From Tessaracoccus massiliensis (GTDB lineage: Bacteria; Actinomycetota; Actinomycetes; Propionibacteriales; Propionibacteriaceae): a stretch of DNA of 64,000 bases. Positions 28,486 to 36,942 of this stretch are shown here, in pieces (the first letter of the stretch is position 1; every line of letters begins with the position of its first letter). The notes beneath the pieces were generated by a model. The model was given only the letters and a program-made list of their open reading frames with translations, was not told where the DNA came from and made no database searches. Location of the stretch: assembly GCF_000826065.2 (NCBI RefSeq), contig NZ_LN623542.1, forward strand, positions 1 to 64,000, written 5' to 3'. Made by a program: the position numbers and the translations under genes.

Positions 28486-28565
28486 CCTTCGACACCCCGA
28501 ACCCTTGGAGATTTCGACGCGACCGCGCACCCTCGCTGCTGGGGCGGAGGACGGCTCAACCAGCG
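28486..28565. repeat. Short dispersed repeat tail between topA and the CYTH/CHAD-like gene
   Basis: The stretch contains TTCGACGCG..CTCGCTGCT and ends GGCTCAACCAGCG, the same tail seen at about 43340-43354, 43592-43606 and 62690-62701. It fills the gap with no open gene. Confidence 0.5.
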
Positions 28566-31202
28566 TCATTTCTTGCGGGCCGCTGTCTTCCGGGTCGTGG
28601 TCTTGCGGGCCGGCTTCTTGGCCGGCCCCTTGGCACGCTTCTCGGCCAGCAGCTCGAACGCCCGCTCCGGGGTCATCGATTCGGGCGTCTCTCCGGACGG
28701 GATCGTCCGGTTGGTCTCGCCGTCGGTGACATAGGGGCCGAAGCGGCCGGTCTTGACGACGACGGGCTTGCCCGTGTTGGGATCCGCGCCGAGCTCCTTG
28801 AGCGGCGGTGCGGCGGCGGCGCGGCCGCGGGTCTTCGGCTGCGCGTAGATCGCCAAGGCCTCGTCGAGCGTGATGTCGAAGATCTGATCCTCGGAGGTCA
28901 GCGACCGCGAATCCGTGCCGCGCTTGAGGTACGGTCCGTAGCGGCCGTTCTGCGCGGTGATCTCGTTGCCCTCATCGTCCTTCCCGACGACGCGGGGCAG
29001 GCTGAGCAGCTTCAACGCGGTGGGCAGATCCACCGAATCCAGCGACATCGACGTGAACAGCGAGCCGGTGCGCGGCTTGGCGGACTTCGGGGCATCCTCG
29101 GGAAGCACCTCGGTGACATACGGGCCGTAGCGTCCGTTCTTCGCGACGATCATGCGACCGGTCTCCGCGTCGACGCCCAGCTCGTGCTCCTCATCGAGGG
29201 GCTTGCTGAGCAGCTCCTCGGCGACGGCGACGGTCAGCTCGTCGGGCGCGAGCTCCTCCGGCACGTTGGCGCGGCGCCCATCGGCGGCCTCCACGTAAGT
29301 GCCGTAGCGACCGACGCGCACGTCGATGCCGGAATCCTTCAACGGGAAGGTGGACAGCGCTCGGGCGTCGATGTCGCCCAGCTCTGTGACGAGGGTCTCG
29401 AGCCCGTGGTGGGTGTCGCCCTCGGGACCGCGGTAGAAATCGGTGAGCACCTTGAGCCGCTTGGCCTTGCCTGCGGCAATCTCGTCGAGCTGATCCTCCA
29501 GCTCCGCGGTGAACGCGTAGTCCACCAACTCGGTGAAGTGCTCCTCGAGCAGACGCGTCACGGCGAACGCGAGCCAGGTGGGCACCAGGGCTGAGCCCTT
29601 CTTGAACACGTAGTCGCGGGCGGTGATGGTGCGGATGATGGAGGCGTAGGTGGACGGGCGGCCGATCTCGAGCTCCTCCAGCTTCGCCACCAGGGACGGC
29701 TCGGTGTAGCGCGCCGGCGGGCGGGTCTCGTGGCCGGCGGGCTCCGCCTTCGCCACGGACAACTCCTGCCCCTCTGTGAGCACGGGCAGCCGCGACTGCG
29801 CGTCGTCGGAGGCCGACTCGTCGTCGGTGCCCTGCACGTAGGCCTTCAGGAAGCCGGGGAACGTGATGGTGCGCCCGGAGGCGACCAGGCCGGCCGTGCT
29901 GACCTCGGCGTCGCCGATGGCGGTCGCGCTCAGGCGCGCGTCGATCTTGATGGAGACCGATTCTCCGCGGGCATCGGCCATCTGCGAGGCCAGGGTGCGT
30001 CGCCAGATGAGCTGGTACAGGCGGTAGGGGTCGCCGACGAGGCCGGTGTCATCCGGGTGGCGGAAGGAGTCGCCTGCGGGGCGGATGGCCTCGTGTGCCT
30101 CCTGCGCGTTCTTGACCTTGGAGGCGTAGACGCGGGGCTTGTCCGGCAGGAACCGCTCGCCGAACAGCACGCGCACAGCCTTGCGGGCCGCGTTGATCGC
30201 CTCGCCCGACAGCGAGACCGAATCGGTTCGCATGTAGGTGATGAAGCCCTTCTCGTAGAGTTCCTGAGCCACCGACATCGCCCGCTGCGAGGAGAAGCCC
30301 AGCTTGCGGCCGGCCTCCTGTTGCAGCGTGGTGGTGCGGAACGGCTCGTACGGGCGGCGCGTGTACGGCTTGGAGTCGACGGAGGCGACGGCGAGGCTGC
30401 CGGCCTTGAGCGCCTCGGCGAGGGCCTTGGCGGAGGCTTCATCAAGGACGACGGCGTTGCCGGCGGTGAGTTCACCGTCGGCGTTGAAGTCGCGGCCCTG
30501 AGCGACCTTCGCGTCGCCCACCTCGGTGAGGCGCGCCGGGAAGTCGCGGGGATCGACGTCTGCGCCGCCGTCGAGGGTGATGTCGAGGTCCCAGTACGCG
30601 GCGGGGGTGAAGGCGATGCGTTCGCGTTCGCGGTCCACCACGAGGCGGGTCGCGACGGACTGCACGCGGCCGGCCGAGAGCCTCGGCATGACCTTCTTCC
30701 ACAACACCGGGGAGACCTCGTAGCCGTAGAGGCGGTCGAGGATGCGGCGGGTCTCCTGCGCATCGACGAGCGCGACGTCGAGGTCGCGGGGGTTGTCCAC
30801 GGCGTCCTGGATGGCGGCCTGGGTGATCTCGTGGAAGACCATCCGCTTGACCGGGACCTTCGGCTTGAGCTCCTCCATGAGGTGCCACGCGATGGCCTCG
30901 CCCTCGCGATCACCATCCGTTGCGAGGAGGAGTTCGTCGACGTCCTTCAGCTTGGCCTTGAGGTCACGGATGGTGGCCTTCTTGTCCGGCGAGACGACGT
31001 AGATGGCGCTGAAGTCGTCGTCGACGTTGACGCCGGTGCGTGCCCACGGCTGCCCCTTGTACTTGGCGGGGACCTCAGAGGCCTTGGTGGGAAGATCGCG
31101 CACGTGCCCGCGGCTCGATTCCACGATGTAGTCGCGGCCGAGGTAGCCGGCGATCTTGGTCGCCTTGGTCGGCGACTCGACAATCACGAGACGCTTGGTC
31201 AT
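28566..31202 (-). CDS. topA: DNA topoisomerase I
   Basis: TopA relaxes negative supercoils. The 878-residue protein starts with the TOPRIM domain (RLVIVESPTKATKIAGYLG; acidic TDGDREGEAIAWHL). The catalytic tyrosine is in GFITYMRTDSVSLS. The C-terminal half has three or four repeated Topo_C_Rpt modules (NGRYGPYV..., GRFGPYVTDGE) and a Lys/Arg-rich tail (KKPARKTTTRKTAARKK), as in other actinobacteria that lack zinc fingers. The start ATG at 31202 gives the normal N-terminus. Confidence 0.97.
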   Translation of the reverse strand: MTKRLVIVESPTKATKIAGYLGRDYIVESSRGHVRDLPTKASEVPAKYKGQPWARTGVNVDDDFSAIYVVSPDKKATIRDLKAKLKDVDELLLATDGDREGEAIAWHLMEELKPKVPVKRMVFHEITQAAIQDAVDNPRDLDVALVDAQETRRILDRLYGYEVSPVLWKKVMPRLSAGRVQSVATRLVVDRERERIAFTPAAYWDLDITLDGGADVDPRDFPARLTEVGDAKVAQGRDFNADGELTAGNAVVLDEASAKALAEALKAGSLAVASVDSKPYTRRPYEPFRTTTLQQEAGRKLGFSSQRAMSVAQELYEKGFITYMRTDSVSLSGEAINAARKAVRVLFGERFLPDKPRVYASKVKNAQEAHEAIRPAGDSFRHPDDTGLVGDPYRLYQLIWRRTLASQMADARGESVSIKIDARLSATAIGDAEVSTAGLVASGRTITFPGFLKAYVQGTDDESASDDAQSRLPVLTEGQELSVAKAEPAGHETRPPARYTEPSLVAKLEELEIGRPSTYASIIRTITARDYVFKKGSALVPTWLAFAVTRLLEEHFTELVDYAFTAELEDQLDEIAAGKAKRLKVLTDFYRGPEGDTHHGLETLVTELGDIDARALSTFPLKDSGIDVRVGRYGTYVEAADGRRANVPEELAPDELTVAVAEELLSKPLDEEHELGVDAETGRMIVAKNGRYGPYVTEVLPEDAPKSAKPRTGSLFTSMSLDSVDLPTALKLLSLPRVVGKDDEGNEITAQNGRYGPYLKRGTDSRSLTSEDQIFDITLDEALAIYAQPKTRGRAAAAPPLKELGADPNTGKPVVVKTGRFGPYVTDGETNRTIPSGETPESMTPERAFELLAEKRAKGPAKKPARKTTTRKTAARKK

Positions 31203-31273
31203 GCAGATCTGTCCTTGGTTGTTGGGGGAAACTCGTGACGAACAATAGCTTGCGCTGTCAAGATGTCAGGCTT

Positions 31274-31756
31274 CTAGGCATCCTTGCGCCTGCCACGGAG
31301 GTCCCATTCAACCTCGCGGCCGGTGCGGGGATCGACGATGCGATCAGCCTCTGACAGGCGCGTGAACCAGGCCCACCAGGCGGCGAGCAGCACCACGCCC
31401 AGCGCGATGGCCGCCCAGGGCGGAAGACCGAATGCCGCCCCTCCTCGCCCGGCGAGCGCAAGGATGCCGCTGATCAGGAACCAGGTGGCGATGAGCGTGT
31501 AGAAGAAGCCGCCCACCGCCAGCAGCAGCTTGCCGCGGAACAGGCGGACCAATAGGTTGCGGCTCTGGTCCACGTCGGCGAGGCCGGCGCGTTCACGGGC
31601 GTAGTCCTTGACCGGGCCGAACGCGACCACGGGGTCCTCCCCCGTCTCCGCGACGTGGGCCTCCACCTCGGCGAGGATCTCCCCGATCCGCGTGCCGGGC
31701 ACATCCAGCAGCCGCAGTTCGAGGGCCAGGTCATCTGTGTAGCTGGTGCTGGTCAT
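31274..31756 (-). CDS. Membrane protein paired with a PadR regulator
   Basis: The 160-residue protein has a soluble N-terminal helical region (LALELRLLDVPGTRIGEILAEVEAHVAETGEDP), like the HAAS domain that accompanies PadR-type regulators. Two transmembrane helices follow (LLLAVGGFFYTLIATWFLISGILAL and AAIALGVVLLAAWWAWF). Its ATG overlaps the padR stop (ATGA), so the two are one operon. HAAS proteins are thought to pass a signal to the partner regulator; that part is inference. Confidence 0.75.
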   Translation of the reverse strand: MTSTSYTDDLALELRLLDVPGTRIGEILAEVEAHVAETGEDPVVAFGPVKDYARERAGLADVDQSRNLLVRLFRGKLLLAVGGFFYTLIATWFLISGILALAGRGGAAFGLPPWAAIALGVVLLAAWWAWFTRLSEADRIVDPRTGREVEWDLRGRRKDA

Positions 31757-32088
31757 GAGCGCTCCTTGAGGAGGGTGGTGAGGTTGTGGGAGAAGGCGCG
31801 CCAGGTGGCCACGCGACCGCTGAGCTCGGCTTCGCCGTCGGCGGTGAGGCGGTAGTACTTGCGGCCGGGGCCGGAGTCGCCGGCCCGCCACTGGGCCTCC
31901 ACAAGACCGGCCTCTTCGAGGCGGCCGAGGATGGGATAGAGCGTGCCGCCTTTGACGGCCCCGAATCCGTGGGCCTCGAGCCGGCTGGTGATCTCGTAGC
32001 CGTAGGTCTCGCCCTCGGCGATGATCGCGAACACCGCGAGCTCGAGGAATCCCTTGAGCCAAGAGGTCGGCCAGGCATCTGTCGTCAT
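31753..32088 (-). CDS. PadR family transcriptional regulator
   Basis: The 111-residue winged-helix repressor has the PadR core: LELAVFAIIAEGETYGYEITSRL, then GGTLYPILGRLEEAGLVEAQW and GRKYYRLTADGEAEL. It is co-transcribed with the HAAS-like membrane protein. The ATG sits at the edge of an 8 bp perfect palindrome (32089-32113) that covers the likely -10 box, so it probably represses its own operon. The inducing signal is unknown. Confidence 0.92.
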   Translation of the reverse strand: MTTDAWPTSWLKGFLELAVFAIIAEGETYGYEITSRLEAHGFGAVKGGTLYPILGRLEEAGLVEAQWRAGDSGPGRKYYRLTADGEAELSGRVATWRAFSHNLTTLLKERS

Positions 32089-32113
32089 GACTAGATCGTA
32101 AACCTATCTAGTC
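32089..32113. promoter_or_regulatory. Probable PadR operator
   Basis: GACTAGAT and ATCTAGTC form a perfect inverted repeat 9 bases apart, directly upstream of the padR start and across its -10 box. Two further CAATCTA-like half-sites lie at about 32121 and 32139. Confidence 0.65.
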
Positions 32114-32123
32114 AGCAATGCAA
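32095..32123 (-). promoter_or_regulatory. padR promoter (leaderless)
   Basis: On the minus strand TTGCAT (32118-32123), a 17-base spacer and TACGAT (32095-32100) form a -35/-10 pair. The -10 ends 6 bases before the ATG, so the transcript is probably leaderless. Confidence 0.6.
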
Positions 32124-32141
32124 TCTATTCAGCAAGCCAAT

Positions 32142-33620
32142 CTAGCGAGCGCTTCCCTGGAGGACGAGCATCTGGTCGAGGAGGGCCTGGCGGATCTCGG
32201 GGAGGAGCGCGCCGGCGAGCTCGGTGACGTCGAGGTCCAGCACCTGGCCGACGGCGGCGATCACCTGCCCGACGGTGAGGTCGCCGTCGAGGGCCCCGAG
32301 CGTTGCCGCGAGGGCGGTGTCGGCCTTGATGGCGCGCAGGAGACCGACGCGCTGACGGAACACGACGTGCTCCGGGTCCTCGGCTCCGGGACGACCGATG
32401 GTTTCCTGCTCCACGTCCACGAGTCGCGGGCGGCTGGCCAGCAGCTCACCGGTGGGCAGCTGGAAGGCGTCGACGGCGGCGCGGTGCCGGGCGAACACGT
32501 CACCCACGGGCTGCGCCACGGCGTGCGGCCAGCTCTCGAACCGGAGGTGGCGTTCTGCGCGCTCAGCGCGGGTGATCAGCACCCAGCCCATGCCGATGCT
32601 GCGGATGCCCAGGGAATCGAAGTAGGCCAGCCACTCGTCGTAGGCGGCGCGCCAGCCGTCCGTGCCGGCGAGCCCCGCATCGGTGAGCCACATCTCGATG
32701 TAGCTGAACACGTCGAGGCGTTCGCGCTCGATGACCCAGGCGTCGCAGCCCTCCGGCACCCATTCGGCCAGTCGCTCCTCCCACGGCTGGTCCGTCACAG
32801 CCCAGTTGGTCAACAACTGCAGCGACCCGCCGGGGTTGAGGTGGTCTGCCGCGCCTCGCACGAGCGCCTCGACGAGGGAGTCGCCCTCGAAGTTCGCCTC
32901 GCGGTAGGTGAGGGTCGCGGCTTCGTCGCTGGGCGGGCTCATCACGAAGGGAGGGTTCGACACGATGAGGTCCAAGCGCTCCCCCGCCACGGGCTCGTAC
33001 AGGGAACCCTTGCGGTAGTCGACGTCCACCCCACCCAGGGCTGCGGTGACGCGTGCCAGCTCCAGGGCGCGTTCGTTGACGTCGGTGGCGACGACGCGCT
33101 CGGCGTGCCGCGACAGGTGCAGCGACTGCACGCCGCAGCCGGTGCCCAGATCCAGCGCGGAACCCACCGGCTCCCGCATGGTGAGCTGCGCCAGCGTCGT
33201 CGACGCCGGGGACACGCCCAACACGTAATCGGGCCGGATGGGCTGCATCTGGTGGTCGAGCCCCGGCGTGGGATCAGCCACCACCCAGCCTGAGGCGCCG
33301 TCATCCGGCGATCCGTAGGGCCGGACGTCGACGACGGCCCGCACTGCGTCGCCTCCGACGGCGACGAAGCCGGCGCGTACCAACTGCTCCAGGTCCAGCG
33401 CGTTGGCCACGACCTCGCGGGGCACCTGTTGCTGCAGGATGAAAAGTCTGATGAGCGCGGCCTGTGGATCTGTCGCATCGCCGAGGGCAACGTCTGCCGG
33501 CACGGTGCAGTTGCGCCCAAGGCCGGCTTGACCGTCGTCGCCGATGCGCTCCACCACGCCATCGGAGGTGTAATCGGCCGCGACAAGGCGCTCGCGGAGC
33601 GCTGCTGCATCGAGAGGCAT
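32142..33620 (-). CDS. Class I SAM-dependent methyltransferase (RsmC/HemK-like core)
   Basis: The 492-residue protein has an N-terminal ~150-residue domain of the DUF7059 type. The methyltransferase core follows, with motif I ALDLGTGCGVQSLHL (near residue 160), VVATDVNERAL and the catalytic loop SNPPFVMSPP typical of enzymes that methylate nitrogen on bases or Gln. The C-terminal ~150 residues include a helical domain. The target may be rRNA or protein and cannot be read. Start: ATG 33620 with TAGGAT 7 bases upstream, or ATG 33629. Confidence 0.85.
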   Translation of the reverse strand: MPLDAAALRERLVAADYTSDGVVERIGDDGQAGLGRNCTVPADVALGDATDPQAALIRLFILQQQVPREVVANALDLEQLVRAGFVAVGGDAVRAVVDVRPYGSPDDGASGWVVADPTPGLDHQMQPIRPDYVLGVSPASTTLAQLTMREPVGSALDLGTGCGVQSLHLSRHAERVVATDVNERALELARVTAALGGVDVDYRKGSLYEPVAGERLDLIVSNPPFVMSPPSDEAATLTYREANFEGDSLVEALVRGAADHLNPGGSLQLLTNWAVTDQPWEERLAEWVPEGCDAWVIERERLDVFSYIEMWLTDAGLAGTDGWRAAYDEWLAYFDSLGIRSIGMGWVLITRAERAERHLRFESWPHAVAQPVGDVFARHRAAVDAFQLPTGELLASRPRLVDVEQETIGRPGAEDPEHVVFRQRVGLLRAIKADTALAATLGALDGDLTVGQVIAAVGQVLDLDVTELAGALLPEIRQALLDQMLVLQGSAR

Positions 33621-33662
33621 GCTGGCCATCCTATTGACCTTGGAACCTGAGACCATGGGTGA

Positions 33663-33851
33663 ATGAAGATGCGTAAGCACGTGATCATCGCGGCGCTGGG
33701 TGGCGAATCCGGCAACGAGGGGATGCCCACCACCATGTGGGTGGACGACCAGTTCCGGGTGATCAAGCAGGAGGTCGCCGTGGGCGAGATCGTCACCACC
33801 ACGGAGTACTCGGATTTCGACCAGCCGGTCGACATCCCGGACGTTTCCTGA
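33663..33851 (+). pseudogene. Short gene or remnant resembling the C-terminus of an LppX-type lipoprotein
   Basis: The 62-residue product contains MWVDDQFRVIKQEV and ends EYSDFDQPVDIPDVS. That resembles the last strands of LppX/LprG-like lipoproteins, which typically end FSDYG-PV-I-AP. There is no signal peptide or lipobox, and a stop codon lies immediately upstream in frame. It is more likely a decayed 3' end than a working gene. A strong hairpin terminator follows. Confidence 0.4.
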
Positions 33852-33872
33852 CCACAGCCCCGAACACAGCGC

Positions 33873-33909
33873 AAGACCCCGCCCACCGGTTGCCGGTGGG
33901 CGGGGTCTT
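33873..33909. terminator. Strong bidirectional hairpin
   Basis: A perfect 17 bp stem (AAGACCCCGCCCACCGG / CCGGTGGGCGGGGTCTT) with a 3-base loop lies between the short plus-strand gene and the convergent aldo/keto reductase. Confidence 0.85.
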
Positions 33910-33916
33910 GCACATG

Positions 33917-34966
33917 TCACTGTACGGAGTCGGTGGCTCCCTGCCAGAGGTTCACACCGTCGACGCCGCCGTGCTCGTCGATGGCGGCCAGTTCCTCCGC
34001 GGTGAATTCGAGGTTTCCCAAAGCGTCGAGGTTGTCGTCGAGTTGGCGCACCGACGATGCGCCGAGCAGCGCGGAGGTGACCGACGCCTCCCCCTGGTCG
34101 CGCAACACCCAGGCGATCGCCATCTGTGCCAACGACTGCCCACGCTTGCCTGCGATGTCGTTGAGTGCGCGCAGGTGGTTGACGTTCTCGTCGCTCAGGA
34201 GATCTGCGTCCAGTGACTTGCCCGCGGCGGCACGCGAGTCTTCAGGGATGCCGTCGAGGTAACGGTCGGTGAGCATCCCCTGGGCCAGCGGCGAGAACGC
34301 GATGACGCCCATGCCGTGGTCTGCCGTGGCCTGCAACAGGCTGGGGCTGCCATCCTCCACCCAGCGGTTGAGGATGGAGTACGACGGCTGGTGGATGACC
34401 AGCGGGGTTCTGAGGCTGCGGGCGATCTCCTGCGCCTTCGCCGTCAACTGGGCGGAGTAGGACGAAATGCCGGCGTACAGCGCGCGCCCCGAGCGCACGA
34501 TGAAGTCGAGGGCCTGCATCGTCTCCTCGACGGGCGTGTCCGGATCCGGGCGGTGGTGGTAGAAGATGTCGACGTAGTCGAGACCCATCCTTTTCAGCGA
34601 GTCGTCGCACGAGGCGACGAGGTACTTGCGCGAGCCGCCGAAGCCGTAGGGACCGGGCCACATGTCCCAGCCCGCCTTCGAGGAGATGATCAACTCACCG
34701 CGGTAGGGCTTGAAGTCCTCCGCGAAGATCCGCCCGAAGTTGGTCTCGGCGGAGCCGTAGGGCGGGCCGTAGTTGTTGGCCAGGTCGAAGTGCGTCACCC
34801 CCCGGTCGAAGGCCCGCCGCAGGATGTCGCGCTGCGTCTGGAGGGGCTTGTCGTCACCGAAGTTGTGCCACAGGCCCAGCGAGATCGCGGGGAGCTTCAG
34901 GCCCGAGGTGCCGAGCCGCCGATAGGGCATGGACTCATAACGGTCTTCCGATGCAACATAAGTCAT
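33917..34966 (-). CDS. Aldo/keto reductase (YghZ/GAP-reductase type)
   Basis: This 349-residue NADPH-dependent reductase of the YghZ subgroup acts on small aldehydes such as L-glyceraldehyde 3-phosphate in E. coli. Catalytic residues are visible in THFDLANNYGPPYGSAE (Asp, Tyr), IISSKAGW (Lys) and IFYHHRPDPDTP (His). GVIAFSPLAQGMLT and the cofactor region GASSVRQLDDNL follow. It is a single-gene unit ending in a strong terminator. Confidence 0.92.
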   Translation of the reverse strand: MTYVASEDRYESMPYRRLGTSGLKLPAISLGLWHNFGDDKPLQTQRDILRRAFDRGVTHFDLANNYGPPYGSAETNFGRIFAEDFKPYRGELIISSKAGWDMWPGPYGFGGSRKYLVASCDDSLKRMGLDYVDIFYHHRPDPDTPVEETMQALDFIVRSGRALYAGISSYSAQLTAKAQEIARSLRTPLVIHQPSYSILNRWVEDGSPSLLQATADHGMGVIAFSPLAQGMLTDRYLDGIPEDSRAAAGKSLDADLLSDENVNHLRALNDIAGKRGQSLAQMAIAWVLRDQGEASVTSALLGASSVRQLDDNLDALGNLEFTAEELAAIDEHGGVDGVNLWQGATDSVQ

Positions 34967-34975
34967 GGGTCAAGC

Positions 34976-35344
34976 CTATTGCGCTCCTGTACCCGCCGTC
35001 GCCATCCGTTGGAAGGTGGCCGGCGCGCCTGGCAGGTTCGGCTCCAAGGGCGCTTCCACGGTGACCTCGACGACCACGTGACGGCCGGCGCCTCGCACGT
35101 CGCAGGCTGCCACTGCCACGCCGTTGCGGCGAGCCGTATCGCTCGCGGCGGCGCAGGGATCTGCATCCTGCGCGGAGGCAGACGCTGCAGCGAGGGCGGC
35201 CAGTTCCGCCGCCTGCTCGGCATGGCGGGCGGCCGAGAACCAGGCGATGAACACCCCGGCCACGCTGAAGACGACCAGTAGGGCCAGGCTCATGCCGGTG
35301 GTGACGAGCACCCCCACGGCGCCCCGTTCGTCGCGGCGGTTCAC
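34976..35344 (-). CDS. Rv3654c-like TadE/TadG-related secretion protein
   Basis: The 122-residue protein has a basic N-terminus (VNRRDERGAVG), one transmembrane helix (VTTGMSLALLVVFSVAGVFIAWFSAARHAEQAAELAAL) and a small extracellular domain with two cysteines (DPCAAASDTARRNGVAVAACDV). This matches the last small gene of actinobacterial Tad loci (helicase/secretion-neighbourhood TadE-like). Start GTG at 35344 overlaps the tadE-like stop (GTGA). Confidence 0.85.
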   Translation of the reverse strand: MNRRDERGAVGVLVTTGMSLALLVVFSVAGVFIAWFSAARHAEQAAELAALAAASASAQDADPCAAASDTARRNGVAVAACDVRGAGRHVVVEVTVEAPLEPNLPGAPATFQRMATAGTGAQ

Positions 35345-35694
35345 GGTCCCTCCCCCGGCTCGTAAGCCGCCCACGCCTTGGCGGACAGTTCGACCGGCCC
35401 CAGGAACAGCACCGGCACGGCCATGGTGACCTCCGCTGCCACCCCTGAGGGCTGCCTGTCGATGTCGATGCGAGCACCGTCGGGCACCCGTTCCCTGGCG
35501 TCCTGCAGTGCGGCCTCGTCACCCCGGGCGGCCTGCCGGGCCAGCTGGGCGCTGGCCTCGGCAGCCGTGGCCTGGGCGACGCCGAGGAGGGAGGCCCCGA
35601 CGAGGGCAGCGGTCAGCACGATGGCCAAGAGCAGCCCGACACACAGCTCCACCGTCACCATGCCCCGCTGCCCCCGTCGGGGCCTACTGGTCAC
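35341..35694 (-). CDS. TadE-like minor pilin/secretion protein
   Basis: The 117-residue protein has the RGMVTVELCVGLLLAIVLTAALVG start typical of TadE pseudopilins: a short basic leader and the E at position 5 of the mature helix. A single helix and a small exported domain follow. It overlaps the upstream DUF4244 pilin gene and the downstream gene by GTGA, so the three are one transcript. Confidence 0.87.
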   Translation of the reverse strand: MTSRPRRGQRGMVTVELCVGLLLAIVLTAALVGASLLGVAQATAAEASAQLARQAARGDEAALQDARERVPDGARIDIDRQPSGVAAEVTMAVPVLFLGPVELSAKAWAAYEPGEGP

Positions 35695-35933
35695 CTCCCG
35701 ACCTTCAGGAGATCAGAAATGTTGAAGTCACCGGTGAGGACCTTGCCGAACACTCCGGTGACCCAGTCGAAGAGGACCTGGAAGAACGCATTATCGGAGA
35801 AGACCCTGACGAGCAGGATGGCGATGGTGGCGGCGGCGAGCAGGCCGATGGCGTACTCGACGGTGGTGAGGCCGCGCTCGGCGAGGCGCCGGATCTCGGT
35901 GCGGCGCTCCGAGCGGACGATGGTGTTGTGCAT
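35691..35933 (-). CDS. DUF4244 Flp-type pilin
   Basis: The 80-residue protein has a basic leader and the prepilin-like GLTTVEYAIGLLAAATIAILLVRVF helix, matching the Flp pilin of actinobacterial Tad systems (Rv3656c type). GAAAGGAAC is the ribosome binding site for ATG 35933. In most actinobacteria this gene directly follows tadC. Here tadC ends at 43594, 7.7 kb away, so this half must use its own promoter in the gap before 36150. Confidence 0.88.
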   Translation of the reverse strand: MHNTIVRSERRTEIRRLAERGLTTVEYAIGLLAAATIAILLVRVFSDNAFFQVLFDWVTGVFGKVLTGDFNISDLLKVGR

Positions 35934-36114
35934 GGCGGGTTCCTTTCGGTTGAGCGGCCGCCTCTCGGCCGGTCTCGCCACCATTAATCGGAAAAACGCC
36001 CCCCGAATCCCCACTGAGGAGCCGGTTTGTGGATGGATCGAACGGACAACACCAGCACCTGTGGACAGCGACGACTCGGCCCCAGACCTCAGCAAACAGC
36101 CGCGTCCGGGCTCC

Positions 36115-36142
36115 TTGGAGTGCACCCACTCTCAGCTAGCTT
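36115..36142 (+). promoter_or_regulatory. Leaderless promoter of the type VII-like module
   Basis: TTGGAG (36115-36120), a 16-base spacer and TAGCTT (36137-36142), then 7 bases to the GTG at 36150. Confidence 0.5.
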
Positions 36143-36149
36143 GGGTCCA

Positions 36150-36608
36150 GTGACCGAGATATTCCACTTCGAGTTCGACGCTGGCGGCACGGTCAGCGCC
36201 GCGCGGATCAACGACGGGTGGTCTCGCGAACTGACGCCCGACCAGTTCGCTGACGCCGCCTTCCTCTCGTACCTGCGCGCTAGGAGCGCGCATCGGGTCT
36301 CCCCCATCCCTCCGGAAGAGGAACTCAGCAATCAGGAACGGAGCCGCGTCCTTCGGGCCAGGCTGCGTGAGGCGAGGGAGAAGCTGCGCACCGTGCCTGA
36401 TGCCCAAGACGAGCCGTACCTCCAGGACACCGGCACGATGGCCGAGGTGACGGATCGTCGCACCCGGTTCACCATCACGACGCGCCACGGTCAACCGGAC
36501 AGCATCACCGTCAACGAGGCGTGGCTGCGCACCGCTGACCTCTCCGATGTGGAACACAGCCTCGTCGAGACGTTGCAGGCCCTGGAAGGAGCAAGCGAAA
36601 CAGCATGA
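36150..36608 (+). CDS. YbaB/EbfC-like protein of a type VII-secretion-like module
   Basis: The 152-residue protein looks like two YbaB-type strand-helix units. The N-terminal IFHFEFDAGGTVSAARINDGW...LTPDQFADAAFLSYL and the C-terminal TRFTITTRHGQPDSITVNEAW...LSDVEHSLVETLQAL repeat the same logic. Such proteins precede ESX/WXG100 substrates in many actinobacteria. GTG start at 36150 with a leaderless-type promoter. The last 4 bases overlap the next ATG. Confidence 0.55.
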   Translation: MTEIFHFEFDAGGTVSAARINDGWSRELTPDQFADAAFLSYLRARSAHRVSPIPPEEELSNQERSRVLRARLREAREKLRTVPDAQDEPYLQDTGTMAEVTDRRTRFTITTRHGQPDSITVNEAWLRTADLSDVEHSLVETLQALEGASETA

Positions 36609-36940
36609 GCCAGGACCACATTCGATTCAAGATCGGCTGGTTCCGTCGAGAAAGTGACCTGCTGGCGCAAGCCTCCACCTCATTGGAGGAGGCCAGCCTC
36701 CAGCTGCAGGCGGCACGCCTCGAGCTGCATTCCGATACGGAGATCCAGCCCATCAAAGATGCCTTCGACGAGCTGAAATCTGCCCTGGCCGATGCGCCTG
36801 ACATCTCCTTCGCCGCGGGTTCGGAGCGTCTTCGCGACCTGTCCGGAGCGATAGCCGCCACCGGTAAGAACTATGAGCTCGTGGAGGCGGACAACGAACA
36901 GATCGCCGCCTTGATGCGACCGAATGAAGCAGAAGGCTGA
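36605..36940 (+). CDS. Small helical EspC/WXG100-like protein
   Basis: The 111-residue protein is almost fully helical with a heptad pattern (LLAQASTSLEEASLQLQAARLEL...IAATGKNYELVEADNEQIAALM). Size and layout fit EspC/WXG100-type secretion partners. The W-x-G turn is missing and the C-terminal YxxxD/E-like signal is only approximate (YELVEADNE). It is second in a tightly packed three-gene unit (ATGA overlap upstream, 2 bases downstream). Confidence 0.5.
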   Translation: MSQDHIRFKIGWFRRESDLLAQASTSLEEASLQLQAARLELHSDTEIQPIKDAFDELKSALADAPDISFAAGSERLRDLSGAIAATGKNYELVEADNEQIAALMRPNEAEG

Positions 36941-36942
36941 CC

